Assembly (NCBI GenBank): GCA_963849305.1
Contig: CAWKGV010000012.1
Coordinates: 62,001 to 126,000, forward strand
From: CAWKGV01 sp963849305
GTDB taxonomy: Bacteria > Pseudomonadota > Alphaproteobacteria > Acetobacterales > Acetobacteraceae
Direction: 5' to 3'
DNA length: 64,000 bases
Part shown: piece by piece, positions 36,082 to 44,491 of the stretch
Numbering within the stretch: the first letter of the stretch is position 1
Layout: each line of letters starts with the position of its first letter
Notes under the pieces: generated by a model
Seen by the model: only the letters and a program-made list of their open reading frames with translations
Database searches by the model: none
What the model was told of the DNA's origin: nothing
Made by a program: the position numbers and the translations under genes

Positions 36082-36196
36082 GTGCGGCGCGAGACCCTCG
36101 CCCCGCCCTCTCCCAGAGGGAGAGGGAGCAGAAGAAAGCCCTCTCCCTCTGGGAGAGGGTTGGGTGAGGGCCGGAGCGGCAAGAACCGTCGCTCAG
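36082..36196 (+). repeat. 115-bp dispersed palindromic repeat, copy A
   Basis: Two bases after the TPR gene stops, a 115-base element begins. It contains CCCTCTCCCAGAGGGAGAGGG and CCCTCTCCCTCTGGGAGAGGG, two perfect hairpins, and ends with GGGTGAGGGCC and a CGGCAAG tail. The same element occurs in opposite orientation at 38181-38295, differing at about nine positions by eye. CCCTCTCCC/GGGAGAGGG elements are common intergenic repeats in proteobacteria. The two copies bound a 2-kb segment carrying two minus-strand genes. Confidence 0.8.
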
Positions 36197-36217
36197 AAGT
36201 TCTAGCAGTCCATCATG

Positions 36218-36898
36218 TCAGGCGGCGCGGCCTACCGCCCGACCACCTGCCCATAAATCATGGGCGTTCCGGCACACCGACAGCCATGCTTCGAACGATA
36301 GCCCGCGCGCGTAGCGGAGCGGCCCGAAGCGGTCGAGATATCCCACCATCAACCCGTCGGCGAGCCAGCGCACGCTCCCAATTTCTTCGGGTTCCTCGGT
36401 GAGCGTAACCCACAGCAGCGACGGCGACCCATAGCGACGCATGGCACCGAGCAGCCGGTATGCCTCGTCCTCGCCGCCGGCGTCCTCAGGTCGGAAGACG
36501 AACAACTTGGACGCGGTCTCCAGATCCTCGGTCAGCATTCGCGACAGCAGCGGAAAACGCTTGCCGACGACCTGCTGCCATACATCCGCTTCCGGCGCTC
36601 GGTCGGCGTGCATCCTCGTATGGAACTCGAACCCGTACCTTCGATGCCGAACGAGGTATTCCTGAAGATACCCCAAGCCGATCTCGATTTCCGATGGATC
36701 GCTTAACCCGGCGAACCGCGACTCCAGTGCCGCCACCAAGCCTTCGAACGGCGTCAGTCCGAAGCGGAACAGCCCGAGCGGCTCGACGCCACACCATCGC
36801 TGCACCAGGCCAAGCTCGCAGTTCACGCCGAGGCTCGCGAACCGTTCCACCGTTGGCCCCATGTCGAGGCGTGGGGACGGGTCTTGATCGTTCGGCAT
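36218..36898 (-). CDS. DUF1796-like putative cysteine peptidase family protein
   Basis: From ATG 36898 the protein has 226 residues and starts almost directly with ERFASLGVNCELGLVQRWCGVEPLGLFRFG, the same block as the C-terminal domain of the gene at 34863. RYGFEFHTRMHADRA and a C-terminal LVGYLDRFGPLRYARGLSFEAWLSVCRNA also match it. It lacks the TPR part. The two paralogues face each other across the 115-bp repeat. The conserved Asn-Cys, and a His further on, are candidates for a catalytic pair, but activity has not been deduced. It lies within the segment bounded by the inverted repeats. Confidence 0.72.
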   Translation of the reverse strand: MPNDQDPSPRLDMGPTVERFASLGVNCELGLVQRWCGVEPLGLFRFGLTPFEGLVAALESRFAGLSDPSEIEIGLGYLQEYLVRHRRYGFEFHTRMHADRAPEADVWQQVVGKRFPLLSRMLTEDLETASKLFVFRPEDAGGEDEAYRLLGAMRRYGSPSLLWVTLTEEPEEIGSVRWLADGLMVGYLDRFGPLRYARGLSFEAWLSVCRNAHDLWAGGRAVGRAA

Positions 36899-37014
36899 GG
36901 CGATCCTGCTGCGGCAATGAATTGCGGCTGTTGATTCTGACCTCTCCTCGTCGTGGTCGAAGGCCGACCATCCACGACTTCCTCGGCATTCGCCGGGGAT
37001 GACGGCTCGAGGAG

Positions 37015-38373
37015 TTATTGCCTTTGCACTGTCACCCGCCGGCGAACGAGCACGCGCGCCAGCGGTGCGTTCATCGAATTGAGCTTCACGTAATACAAAT
37101 AAAGCCGCGGCGAGGCCGAAATGGTGCTGAAATCGGCGGCTGGACTGTCTTGATCGATCAGCGAGACGAACCCGTAGCTGAACCGGCCCGGTCGATCCTT
37201 CGCCCCAAGCGCCGCCTCTGAGGCGAGCAGCACCGGCCCCGACCAATGGATGAGATCGGCCGATGTCGCGACATAGGCCCCCGAGGGATGCCCCCGGTTC
37301 GCGATCTGTTTTGGCAGCATGGTCACCATGACGAACCGCCCCGATACGCTGTCCTGGCTCACGGAGCCGATGTCGAACAGACTGCCCTTGCCGACCGGCG
37401 CGCAGACATGCGCATCCGGATCGGCGAGCTTCCCGGCGTAGGGATTGGCGAACCGCACGGTGAAGCCGCTGCCATCCCACGCCCGCCACGACTTCGGATC
37501 GGCCGGATCGGCGGTGCGCGCCACGCAGATGCCATGCTGTTGCGCACGGAACCCCGTCGCCAGGAACAGCATGTAGTAGAAACCGCCGTTCCTGACAATG
37601 TTGGTGGGCTGGAAGTATCCGACCGGATGACCGATATCGCCCCGGTACGGGTAGGGCAAGGTCGCGATCACATCGTTCGGCGGTGCTGGCTGACGGAACG
37701 AATAGCCGCCGTCATCGGAGTAAGCGAAGGTAAGGGCGTTCTCCCAGCAGGAGAGATAGGTCCGGCTTGCGCATACCGACGGCCGCAGTTGACCATGGAA
37801 CTCCTCATGCACCACGGACAGCACGCGCCGGCCGTTCGAGGTCACGAAGCTGGTCAGCCATTGTCGATCGTCGAACCGCGCAGGATCGTCGGCGTGGCGG
37901 CCCTGGAACGCGCTCGCGCAGCTATGATGCAGATGGGCGAAGTCGGGGCCGATCGCCTCGCGATTATGATCGTTGCTGGCGAACAGATGGATCGCACGGC
38001 GGAAATCGCGGATCGCGCGGGCCGACATGTCCGGAAGGTCGTCCTTGTCGCAGCGATCGGTGTACCAGTTGAACACCACGTCCTCGCCGGCCGGTTCCGA
38101 CAAGACGAACGAGACATCGGCGGCCTTGGCCGGCAGCGGCACGGTGCCGAGTGCCAGCAGGGTCAGTGCTAGAGCAATACCTGAGTGACTGTCCTTGCCG
38201 CTTCGGCCCTCACCCAACCCTCTCCCATAGGGAGAGGGCTTTGGTCTGCTCCCTCTCCCTCTGGGAGAGGGAGGGGTGAGGGTCTCGCGCCGCACACGAT
38301 CAGGTTGAAGCCGCACTAGCAGTGCCGCGCGGCAGGCCCGCCGGACCACGGCGCCCCATCCACCAACGTGCAT
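37015..38373 (-). CDS. Secreted beta-propeller-like protein (GH43/sialidase-like fold), N-terminus read through a repeat
   Basis: The protein body has a signal-like segment (ALALTLLALGTVPLPAKAADV), then YTDRCDKDDLPDMSARA, HHSCASAFQGRHADDPARF, SDDGGYSFRQPAP, GYFQPTNIVRNGGFYYML, CVARTADPADPKSWRAWDG and ATSADLIHWSGPVLL. The 'D..W' and 'SDDGGYSF' blocks suggest a five-bladed propeller as in GH43/sialidase-like proteins. No start codon lies just before the signal. The frame instead continues through copy B of the 115-bp repeat (38181-38295) to ATG 38373, so the native start seems replaced or lost. It may act on the exported polysaccharide. Catalytic residues not identified. Confidence 0.6.
   Translation of the reverse strand: MHVGGWGAVVRRACRAALLVRLQPDRVRRETLTPPSPRGRGSRPKPSPYGRGLGEGRSGKDSHSGIALALTLLALGTVPLPAKAADVSFVLSEPAGEDVVFNWYTDRCDKDDLPDMSARAIRDFRRAIHLFASNDHNREAIGPDFAHLHHSCASAFQGRHADDPARFDDRQWLTSFVTSNGRRVLSVVHEEFHGQLRPSVCASRTYLSCWENALTFAYSDDGGYSFRQPAPPNDVIATLPYPYRGDIGHPVGYFQPTNIVRNGGFYYMLFLATGFRAQQHGICVARTADPADPKSWRAWDGSGFTVRFANPYAGKLADPDAHVCAPVGKGSLFDIGSVSQDSVSGRFVMVTMLPKQIANRGHPSGAYVATSADLIHWSGPVLLASEAALGAKDRPGRFSYGFVSLIDQDSPAADFSTISASPRLYLYYVKLNSMNAPLARVLVRRRVTVQRQ
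38181..38295 (-). repeat. 115-bp dispersed palindromic repeat, copy B (inverted)
   Basis: This is the reverse-oriented copy of the element at 36082-36196, starting CTGAGTGACTGTCC and ending CTCGCGCCGCAC, with the same two hairpins. It covers the 5' end of the propeller gene, whose frame runs through it. Copies A and B together form an inverted pair bounding about 2 kb. No target-site duplication was recognised at the outer ends. Confidence 0.8.
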
Positions 38374-38384
38374 GTCCGCCCCGA

Positions 38385-39611
38385 TCAACCGAGTTGTTCC
38401 GCGAGCAGCCAATCCAGGGCTTGGTCGAGGAGGTGGCGCGGCAGCGTCCAGGCGCGATGGACCATCGGGCGCTGGTCCGCCTCTTCTGTCGGCGCGAACA
38501 CGAACGCATAGTCGAATTCGCAGGACGCATACAGTTTGGCGTGCTGGCGCACCGTGACGGTAAAGGTTTCAATGTCGGCGACGCGGGCGCGCGGGCGCGC
38601 GAACATCGCGTTCAGCATGCCGGACCCGGATGGGCCGATGATGCGCCCGGCCGGGGAAAAGCACCGAATCTGGTCGCGCAAGGTCAGGGTTTCGGGATAG
38701 ACGATCCGAAAGCCCCGCCCTCGGACAACGTCCTCCACCCCGGCCTCGTTCAGCATTGTCCGATAGAGCGGTCTCCTCGAAGTCGAGAGCGCGCGCGAGA
38801 CATAGAGGTTTTCGCCCGCCTCGGGCGGGTTGCCGTCGCTCCTGATCTCATCGACCAGCCCGGCGATCCCCGCCCGGGTCTCCGGGCTCAGGAAACCCTC
38901 GCAGTCCGGCTCATCGAAGACCTGGATCGAACGGAATGCGTCGCCCGACACTTCCGCGACCGTGAGCACCGGCTTCTCGGGCAGCCGCAGGAGCGAGATC
39001 GCTTCCTGGAACCACGGCGTGCGGTCGCCGGTGATGTAGCAGTCGCACGACAGGGCGGCCTCCCGGGCGAACAGCATTTGCGGCAACTGGCGAAACATGA
39101 ACGAACCGTAGTTGCCCGGCTCGACGTTCTGAAAGAACACGGCATCCATCTCGATCCGCCGCGGGACGGCGCGCGAGACGAAGTGGATCGTCAATTCGCC
39201 GCCAACCTCTTCGAGCAGGAAGCCCTGGTGTCCGTGGGCGTTGACCGCGAGCATGTCCGCCGGCGTTTTCAGCCACCGATTCGCTGGCGAGACCAGGACA
39301 TTGTCCTCTCTGAGAACCGAATCAAATCCGACCACCCGCGCGTTCGCGAAGCGGCGAACGGACCTCGCCGGAGCTTTGAGATCTGTCGGCGCGATTCCCA
39401 CCAGACATGACGGGTCCACCGGATCGCCGAAGATCCGTTGTGGCGGATAGAAGCTGCCGCGATGCCGCTGCTCGGACATCGGCACATGGCTCGCCGTCGC
39501 CGATGCACCATCGAGACACACGCTTTGGAGGCGGTGGCCGTCGAATTGCGAGGGCCGGGGCGCCAAGCCGATCTGTGCTCGCAGGCGGTGGAGTTGCTCG
39601 GGATTCAACAT
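38385..39611 (-). CDS. GT61-family glycosyltransferase
   Basis: The 408-residue protein carries GT61/DUF563 landmarks in its C-terminal half. These are ENLYVSRALSTSRRPLYRTMLNEAGVEDVVRGRGFRIVYPE (residues about 270-310), TLRDQIRCFSPAGRIIGPSGSG and MLNAMFARPRARVADIE. The GxSGSG loop and preceding NE are the nucleotide-sugar site. The N-terminal part holds GSFMFRQLPQMLFA, the conserved HWLLE-like region. Members add xylose or other sugars in capsule and plant/bacterial glycan synthesis. It is followed (transcript direction) by the repeat and the propeller gene and preceded, 8 bases upstream, by the nuclease-like gene in the same direction, so likely co-transcribed with the GT4/GT2 genes. Confidence 0.83.
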   Translation of the reverse strand: MLNPEQLHRLRAQIGLAPRPSQFDGHRLQSVCLDGASATASHVPMSEQRHRGSFYPPQRIFGDPVDPSCLVGIAPTDLKAPARSVRRFANARVVGFDSVLREDNVLVSPANRWLKTPADMLAVNAHGHQGFLLEEVGGELTIHFVSRAVPRRIEMDAVFFQNVEPGNYGSFMFRQLPQMLFAREAALSCDCYITGDRTPWFQEAISLLRLPEKPVLTVAEVSGDAFRSIQVFDEPDCEGFLSPETRAGIAGLVDEIRSDGNPPEAGENLYVSRALSTSRRPLYRTMLNEAGVEDVVRGRGFRIVYPETLTLRDQIRCFSPAGRIIGPSGSGMLNAMFARPRARVADIETFTVTVRQHAKLYASCEFDYAFVFAPTEEADQRPMVHRAWTLPRHLLDQALDWLLAEQLG

Positions 39612-39618
39612 GGCCTAC

Positions 39619-40062
39619 TCAATTTCGAATGGTCTCCGCTGCCGGCTCGGCGAAGGAACGCAGTTCGGCGTAGTGGATCAGCTTCAGGCCGAGACCTTGG
39701 GCGGCCTCGCGCTGGCGGTCCGGAACCGGTTCGCGAGCGATGACCAGCACAGGATCCCAGTTCATCATAATTCGACAACGGTATATGTCGTTAAGCACAA
39801 CGTCCGTGACCGGGAAGCCGCCCGAGCGGCAATAGGCGAACAGCCGCTCGCGATTCCTGATGGCAACGAGGCCGACGCCGGCGACGTCGGGATGGACAAC
39901 GTCCCAGCCGTAATGCTGGAGGTACGAAGCGCAATCCATCACGAATCGATCCGGCGACGTAAAGTCGGGCCATCGCAGCGACAACAGCCGCGCCCGCCGC
40001 CGCCCGAGCCACGCTGCCGTGGCCCCGGCGACGACCGCGCAGATTACCAAGACCGACCACAT
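39619..40062 (-). CDS. Membrane-anchored Mrr/restriction-endonuclease-fold protein
   Basis: The 147-residue protein starts with a single membrane helix (MWSVLVICAVVAGATAAWL), then a soluble domain: MDCASYLQHYGWDVVHPDVAGVGLVAIRNRERLFAYCRSGG, then VLVIAREPVPDRQREAAQGLGLKLIHYAEL. This follows the order of Mrr-type nuclease domains ('F...Y....GW.V......G.DLIA......vQCK'), but the catalytic Asp and the Q-x-K are not preserved (VGLVAI, LFAYCR). It therefore looks like an inactive relative used for another purpose. It lies between glycosyltransferase genes on the same strand, an odd place for such a fold. Confidence in the fold is moderate. Confidence 0.5.
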   Translation of the reverse strand: MWSVLVICAVVAGATAAWLGRRRARLLSLRWPDFTSPDRFVMDCASYLQHYGWDVVHPDVAGVGLVAIRNRERLFAYCRSGGFPVTDVVLNDIYRCRIMMNWDPVLVIAREPVPDRQREAAQGLGLKLIHYAELRSFAEPAAETIRN

Positions 40063-40079
40063 CGGTTGAGCGCCGAATC

Positions 40080-41456
40080 CTAGTCCGCGGGTTCCAACTG
40101 CAACGCATCCGCGGGGCGCGCATAGAGTTCAGCGAACTCCCGCACCATGTCATCGCGCGCGGGCGGCTCCGGCAACGAGGCCACCAGCCGTTCCCACAGC
40201 CCCTTCTCGCTCGCGGCCCGGCGCATGGTGTCGGCGAGCGAGCGCGCGTCGCCCATGGCGAATTGCAGGCCGCCGACCTCGTGCTGCACTCGCTCGGCCA
40301 TCCCGCCCACGTTGGAGACGATCACCGGGCGGCGGAACATCCATGCTTCGGAGATCACCAGACCAAAAATCTCCCACCAGACCGAGGGCACTACGCACCA
40401 ATCGACGCGCGCCATCAACTGCGGCAGCGCGTCGGTATGATAGGAGCCATTGAACAGCACGTTCTGCTGATCGGGCGGCAAGGCTTCCTCGCTGGCGCGG
40501 AACGCCTCCAGTTCGGCGCGCCGCTCCTCGGACGCGTAACGCAAATTGTCGCCGTTGATCTCCACCACGAAATCGGTGAAGCCCTCGGCGCGCAGCAGCG
40601 CGACCGCGCGCAGCAGCACCCAGACGCCTTTGGCGTCCACCAACTGGCCGAAGAAGCCGAACCGGTTCCGCCGCGCGCGGGTCTGCTCCGTGACTTGCCC
40701 GAGGTTATAGTTACGCTGCCCGTTTGAGACATGCACGATCCGCGCTGGATCGAGCCCCCAATCGGCGTAATGCTTGATCATGAACCGGCTGGGGACGGTG
40801 AACACGTCCACCGCCTGCAGATGCGCCTGCATCCAGAGCTTGCGCACGAAGAAGGTTTCGGGCGCGCGATCGGGGAAGCATTGGTGACAGCGCACCGCGG
40901 AAGCCTGAGTGCAGAGCGAGCGATCCGTGGAGCGCACCATGTGCCCGTGCGCCTCGCAGATCGCGAGGAACTCGTGGAAGGTGAGCACGATCCGGCAGTG
41001 CGGCAGCACCCGCCGCGTCAACGTGAGCAGGTCCACGCCGATGGTCATGAAGTGATGAAAATGCACCACGTCCGGCCGGATCAGGGCCAGGAACTCGGCG
41101 AACGCTTCGATCACCTGCGGATTAGAGCTTTTATGCCAAGCATAATCGTAGTCGCGGCTCAGCAACAGGAACTCGTTGTCGCGGCCATCGAATCCGGTGA
41201 TCCGGGCGCCGCTCTTAAACAGCGCGGGAAGCGAGGAATCGATCGAGGCCAGCAGCACCGGCTCGATGTCGTGGCTCTCCTTCAATCCCTGGAACAGCTC
41301 GTAGCAGATCTGCTGCGCCCCGCCGCGGACCAGCTCGGGGTGAAACAGGCTGACCAGCAGCACCTTCTGCTTGGGCGGCGCTTTCGTCGCCAGGCAAGCA
41401 GCTGCCGGCGGGCTCTTCCGGGCTGGGTCCGACGCCGGCTGCCTGGCCCGCCTCAC
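40080..41456 (-). CDS. GT4-family glycosyltransferase
   Basis: The 458-residue protein has a GT-B fold. The N-terminal domain has VLLVSLFHPELVRGGAQQICYELFQGL and IRPDVVHFHHFMTIGVDLL. The C-terminal domain has RNRFGFFGQLVDAKGVWVLLRAVALL and VDWCVVPSVWWEIFGLVISEAWMFRRPVIVSNVGGMAERV, where EIFGLVISEA is the E-x7-E nucleotide-sugar motif. The first 25 residues are disordered and probably optional. The start overlaps the stop of the GT2 gene by four bases, and the order GT2-GT4-nuclease-like-GT61 on one strand suggests one operon making a polysaccharide repeat unit. Donor sugar not known. Confidence 0.88.
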   Translation of the reverse strand: MRRARQPASDPARKSPPAAACLATKAPPKQKVLLVSLFHPELVRGGAQQICYELFQGLKESHDIEPVLLASIDSSLPALFKSGARITGFDGRDNEFLLLSRDYDYAWHKSSNPQVIEAFAEFLALIRPDVVHFHHFMTIGVDLLTLTRRVLPHCRIVLTFHEFLAICEAHGHMVRSTDRSLCTQASAVRCHQCFPDRAPETFFVRKLWMQAHLQAVDVFTVPSRFMIKHYADWGLDPARIVHVSNGQRNYNLGQVTEQTRARRNRFGFFGQLVDAKGVWVLLRAVALLRAEGFTDFVVEINGDNLRYASEERRAELEAFRASEEALPPDQQNVLFNGSYHTDALPQLMARVDWCVVPSVWWEIFGLVISEAWMFRRPVIVSNVGGMAERVQHEVGGLQFAMGDARSLADTMRRAASEKGLWERLVASLPEPPARDDMVREFAELYARPADALQLEPAD

Positions 41457-43117
41457 TCTGCCGTCTCCGCAACGAGCGTGGGTTGCTCGATAGGCTCCGG
41501 ATTACGCGGCTTCGCGGCCCCGGCCCGCAACTGCGGCTTGGGGCCAAGCAGATCAGCCGCGATCCGCTCGCTCCAGGTATTCGAGAACAACCAGCGATTG
41601 ACCATCGATCCGCCCTCATGCAGCGGCCGGCGCACCGATCCCCGCCCTTCGAGGTGGTACAGCTTGAGGTCGTGCAACCACGGCAGCACACCAGCTTCGA
41701 TGCTCTTGAGGCAGAAATCGGCGTCCTCGTAGTGGCCGAACACATAATCCTCGGAGAAGCCGCCCAGCTTCTCGTACCATTGGCGATCGCACGAGATGAA
41801 CGCGCCCGAGACCGCCGGCACCGGCCGAGGCCGGATGAACTCCGCCGTGTCCGGTGGCGCGCCCTTGCCGTAGTGCTCCACGCGCACCAGCCGGCGCGGC
41901 ACGATCCCGCTCGGCGCGACCGAGATGCCGATGTCGATCTCGAAATACATTCCGCCATGCATCAGAGAGCCGTCATCGTAGTAGAGCGGCCCCCCAAACA
42001 GCTTGCTCCGGTCGGGATGCAGCGCCACCAGCTCCGTGTGCCTGGCGGCCCAGTCGGCCTCCTTCGGGAACACGTCCGGGTTGACGATCAGAATTCGATC
42101 GCTGCTCGCGTAGTTCACCGCGACGTTGTTCGCCGCCCCGAAGCCCGCGTTGCCGGCTAGCGCGACCACGGTTTGGCTGACGCCGTGGATCAGCGCGCCG
42201 ATTCTCGCCTCCTTCAGCAGCCGCTCCACCAATTCGGGGCTGTTGCAGACGTAGATCCATTCATAATCTTCGATCCCCGGCTTGCCCGAGAACAGGGCGT
42301 TTTGCAGGAACATGTATTCGGGCTTGCCGTAGAGGCAGACCACGATGGAACCCTTAAACGACCGCTCCGAAGGACCGAACCGCTCGACATAGGGGGCGGC
42401 GACGACGCCGCGCGTGACCGCCCGGTTGAGGCTCAGGATCTGCTCGCCCGCGAATCGGTCGAGCGAGGCCATGGCGGATAGCTGCGGGTTGCTCCCGTGC
42501 GCCGCTTCCGCGAAAAAGCCCAGCACGGCGTCGCGCAGCTCGCGCCGATCCATACGCCGGATGACCTCTTGGTGGCTGCCCTCGCGCCCACTCTGCCAAA
42601 TGAAGACAAACTCGCATTCCGCGGCGGTGGGCAGGTGCTGGCCCGAATAGAGGAGAACCCAGAACCCGAAGTCGCGGCGGCCCTGGACGCCGAGCGCCGC
42701 CTGCACGTCATCGCGACCCACGCGCGACAGCGCGTCGGCCTCGATCGTGAGCGTCCAGCCACAGCACTCGACCCGCAGGGAGGTCAGGCGATCGGCGGTA
42801 TCGTCGAACCAACCGACAATGAAAAGGCCACCGCCCTCGGACATAAAGACCGCATCGATCGAATGCGACGGCACTGCCCTCGCATTGACCCTGGGCGGCC
42901 CTTCATCCGGGCCGATCGTGACCCGGGCGAACGGGCCGATGCGGCCAACAAACAATCGACCTTCGGATTTGCCACAATTCTGATAGTGGAGATGTCCCGA
43001 TGCGACCTCGCCCTTCTGCAGGGCCTCGGCGACATCCGGGTAAAGCCGCTGATAGCCGTCCTCATCGAAATGCAAGGGATTGATGTCGGACAAATCGACA
43101 ACTCGCTCTATTGGCAA
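41453..43117 (-). CDS. GT2-family glycosyltransferase with an N-terminal YPDVA repeat
   Basis: The 554-residue protein starts with one copy of the repeat seen in the gene at 28640 (HFDEDGYQRLYPDVAEALQKG, residues about 15-35, then HYQNCGKSEGRLF). A beta-rich region follows, and from about 245 a GT2 catalytic domain: GSIVVCLYGKPEYMFLQNALF, ALAGNAGFGAANNVAVNYAS, ILIVNPDVFPKE (DxD-like NPD), and YVFGHYEDADFCLKSIEAGV (acceptor/catalytic ED). It heads the GT operon read on the minus strand. The shared repeat ties it to the large broken glycosyltransferase and hints that both act on one polymer. The 43118-43392 gap upstream is AT-rich and holds its promoter. Confidence 0.87.
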   Translation of the reverse strand: MPIERVVDLSDINPLHFDEDGYQRLYPDVAEALQKGEVASGHLHYQNCGKSEGRLFVGRIGPFARVTIGPDEGPPRVNARAVPSHSIDAVFMSEGGGLFIVGWFDDTADRLTSLRVECCGWTLTIEADALSRVGRDDVQAALGVQGRRDFGFWVLLYSGQHLPTAAECEFVFIWQSGREGSHQEVIRRMDRRELRDAVLGFFAEAAHGSNPQLSAMASLDRFAGEQILSLNRAVTRGVVAAPYVERFGPSERSFKGSIVVCLYGKPEYMFLQNALFSGKPGIEDYEWIYVCNSPELVERLLKEARIGALIHGVSQTVVALAGNAGFGAANNVAVNYASSDRILIVNPDVFPKEADWAARHTELVALHPDRSKLFGGPLYYDDGSLMHGGMYFEIDIGISVAPSGIVPRRLVRVEHYGKGAPPDTAEFIRPRPVPAVSGAFISCDRQWYEKLGGFSEDYVFGHYEDADFCLKSIEAGVLPWLHDLKLYHLEGRGSVRRPLHEGGSMVNRWLFSNTWSERIAADLLGPKPQLRAGAAKPRNPEPIEQPTLVAETAE

Positions 43118-43392
43118 GTGGCAATGCTGAATCCTTGGGGCTGTCGTTACTCGGCGCCGAACCCCGTCAGCGGGCGTCTTAGCCGAATGAGCTGTGCGAA
43201 CACAAACATTTTACGTGCGTCATGACGATCCTTATCCAGATGATTTTATTCCCAATAAAGAGACGATCAGGCAAGTGGTTCTTGTGCATAAATTGTCTCT
43301 GCCGCGCACCGTCCGCGCCCTGCCATAGAGCCTGACCGCCCGCTCTTGATCGTGCTGGCGGGACAAGGCTATACGTCGCGGCCCATCCGGCC

Positions 43393-43468
43393 GGGGCCAT
43401 AGCTCAGTTGGGAGAGCGCCTGAATGGCATTCAGGAGGTCAGGGGTTCGACTCCCCTTGGCTCCACCA
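43393..43468 (+). tRNA. tRNA-Ala(GGC)
   Basis: The 76-base sequence folds as a cloverleaf. The acceptor stem GGGGCCA pairs with TGGCTCC, including one G-U pair. The D-arm is around AGCTCAGTTGGGAGAGC. The anticodon stem CCTGA/TCAGG encloses the seven-base loop ATGGCAT with anticodon GGC. The T-arm AGGGG-TTCGACT-CCCCT is intact, and CCA is encoded at the end. The next gene must start downstream of it, so frame extensions into the tRNA are not real. Confidence 0.97.
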
Positions 43469-43500
43469 AGGCGGCGGCCCACCGCCTCCGCCGGACCGCC

Positions 43501-44139
43501 GTGGCCGCTTGCCTCGCCTGGCTGATCACGGCCGCCCCATCGGGCTGCGCCGCGCCATACCCACATTCAGGCCCAGTTGACGCCGCCGGCGACATCGCCA
43601 TCTACGTCATCGACCGAGGCTGGCACACCGACATCGGCCTCCAACCTCCGGGGCCGCGCGGCCAACTGGCCGTATTCCGGCGCACCTTCCCCGGCGCGCG
43701 GTTCCTAGTGTTCGGGTTCGGCGAGCGCGCGTACTATACTGGGGCGGACAGGAATTTGGGGACCATGCTCCGCGCGCTGCTGCCCAGCCCGTCGGCCATT
43801 CTTGTCACCGCCCTACGCGGCACACCGGCCGAGGCGTTCGGTGCCGGCCATGTCGTCGCGCTCCACTTGTCTCGGGCCGGGGTCGAACGGGTGATCCGGT
43901 TCATCTGGAACGATTTGCCGCGGGATGCAGCGGGTCGGCCCCTTCTGCTGGCCGAGGGCCCTTATCCCGGCAGCCTGTTCTACGCGTCCTCCGGGACATA
44001 TGACCTCCTGCACACATGCAACACCTGGACCGCCGAAGCGCTTGATGCGGGCGGAGAGCCGGTCCAAGCCTTCGGAACCGTGTTTGCCGCCCAGGTCATG
44101 GATCAGGTACGGCGGATCGCCGCCCACGCCGAAATCTGA
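43501..44139 (+). CDS. DUF2459-family lipoprotein
   Basis: The frame is open back into the tRNA gene, so the start is most likely GTG 43501, giving 212 residues. The N-terminus (AACLAWLITAAPSGCAAP) is a short hydrophobic segment ending in a lipobox-like PSGC, suggesting a lipoprotein. IYVIDRGWHTDIGL, FGFGERAYYTGADRNLGT and LLHTCNTWTAEAL are the DUF2459 landmarks; the conserved His and the HTCNTW Cys/Asn look like a papain-like catalytic set, although the family's activity is not established as far as I know. It is convergent with a small lipoprotein gene. Confidence 0.8.
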   Translation: MAACLAWLITAAPSGCAAPYPHSGPVDAAGDIAIYVIDRGWHTDIGLQPPGPRGQLAVFRRTFPGARFLVFGFGERAYYTGADRNLGTMLRALLPSPSAILVTALRGTPAEAFGAGHVVALHLSRAGVERVIRFIWNDLPRDAAGRPLLLAEGPYPGSLFYASSGTYDLLHTCNTWTAEALDAGGEPVQAFGTVFAAQVMDQVRRIAAHAEI

Positions 44140-44152
44140 ACGTTACGTAACC

Positions 44153-44314
44153 TCAATAGCAGGGCGGAGGGCCGCCGTTGGAGCACACCACGGCCGAGTT
44201 CGGCGGCACCACGATCGTCTTCGATTCGGGCGGAGGCGGGTTGCTGCTGCTGAAGCTCAGGCAGCCCGACACCGCGAGCGGGATCAGCAGGGTCAACAGC
44301 ATACGTAGGGTCAT
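44153..44314 (-). CDS. Small lipoprotein
   Basis: The 53-residue product (ATG 44314) is a compact lipoprotein: LRMLLTLLIPLAVSGCLSF has a hydrophobic core and the lipobox VSGC, followed by a Ser/Pro-rich tail with two late Cys (VVCSNGGPPPCY). No family is recognised. It ends 13 bases from the DUF2459 gene. The lipobox and clean start make it a likely real gene despite its size. Confidence 0.6.
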   Translation of the reverse strand: MTLRMLLTLLIPLAVSGCLSFSSSNPPPPESKTIVVPPNSAVVCSNGGPPPCY

Positions 44315-44491
44315 GTCGGGCCGCCTTCTGACGTGTCGTATCGAATGCTCACGGATAACCTGATCGTTCGCAAGCGATTTCCGGTGCCGGCGGGGCGCGG
44401 CGGCGTGCTCCCGCGGACTTGCGCCGCCCCCCGCTCCAACCCGATGCAACGCCGCCGCGCACCGGCTGTTGCAGCGAAGGAGGTGCGCGCG

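Noticed and set aside
36082..36196. Rho-independent terminator for the TPR gene
   Set aside because: Although two strong hairpins are present, there is no U-tract, and the same 115-bp element occurs elsewhere within a coding frame, so it is treated as a dispersed repeat.
36082..38295. Complete insertion sequence or composite transposon
   Set aside because: No transposase or integrase is encoded between the inverted repeats and no target-site duplication was recognised.
43408..43500. Start of the DUF2459 gene placed at ATG 43408
   Set aside because: This start lies inside the tRNA-Ala gene; the first 20 codons would be translated tRNA sequence. GTG 43501 just before the lipoprotein signal is more reasonable.
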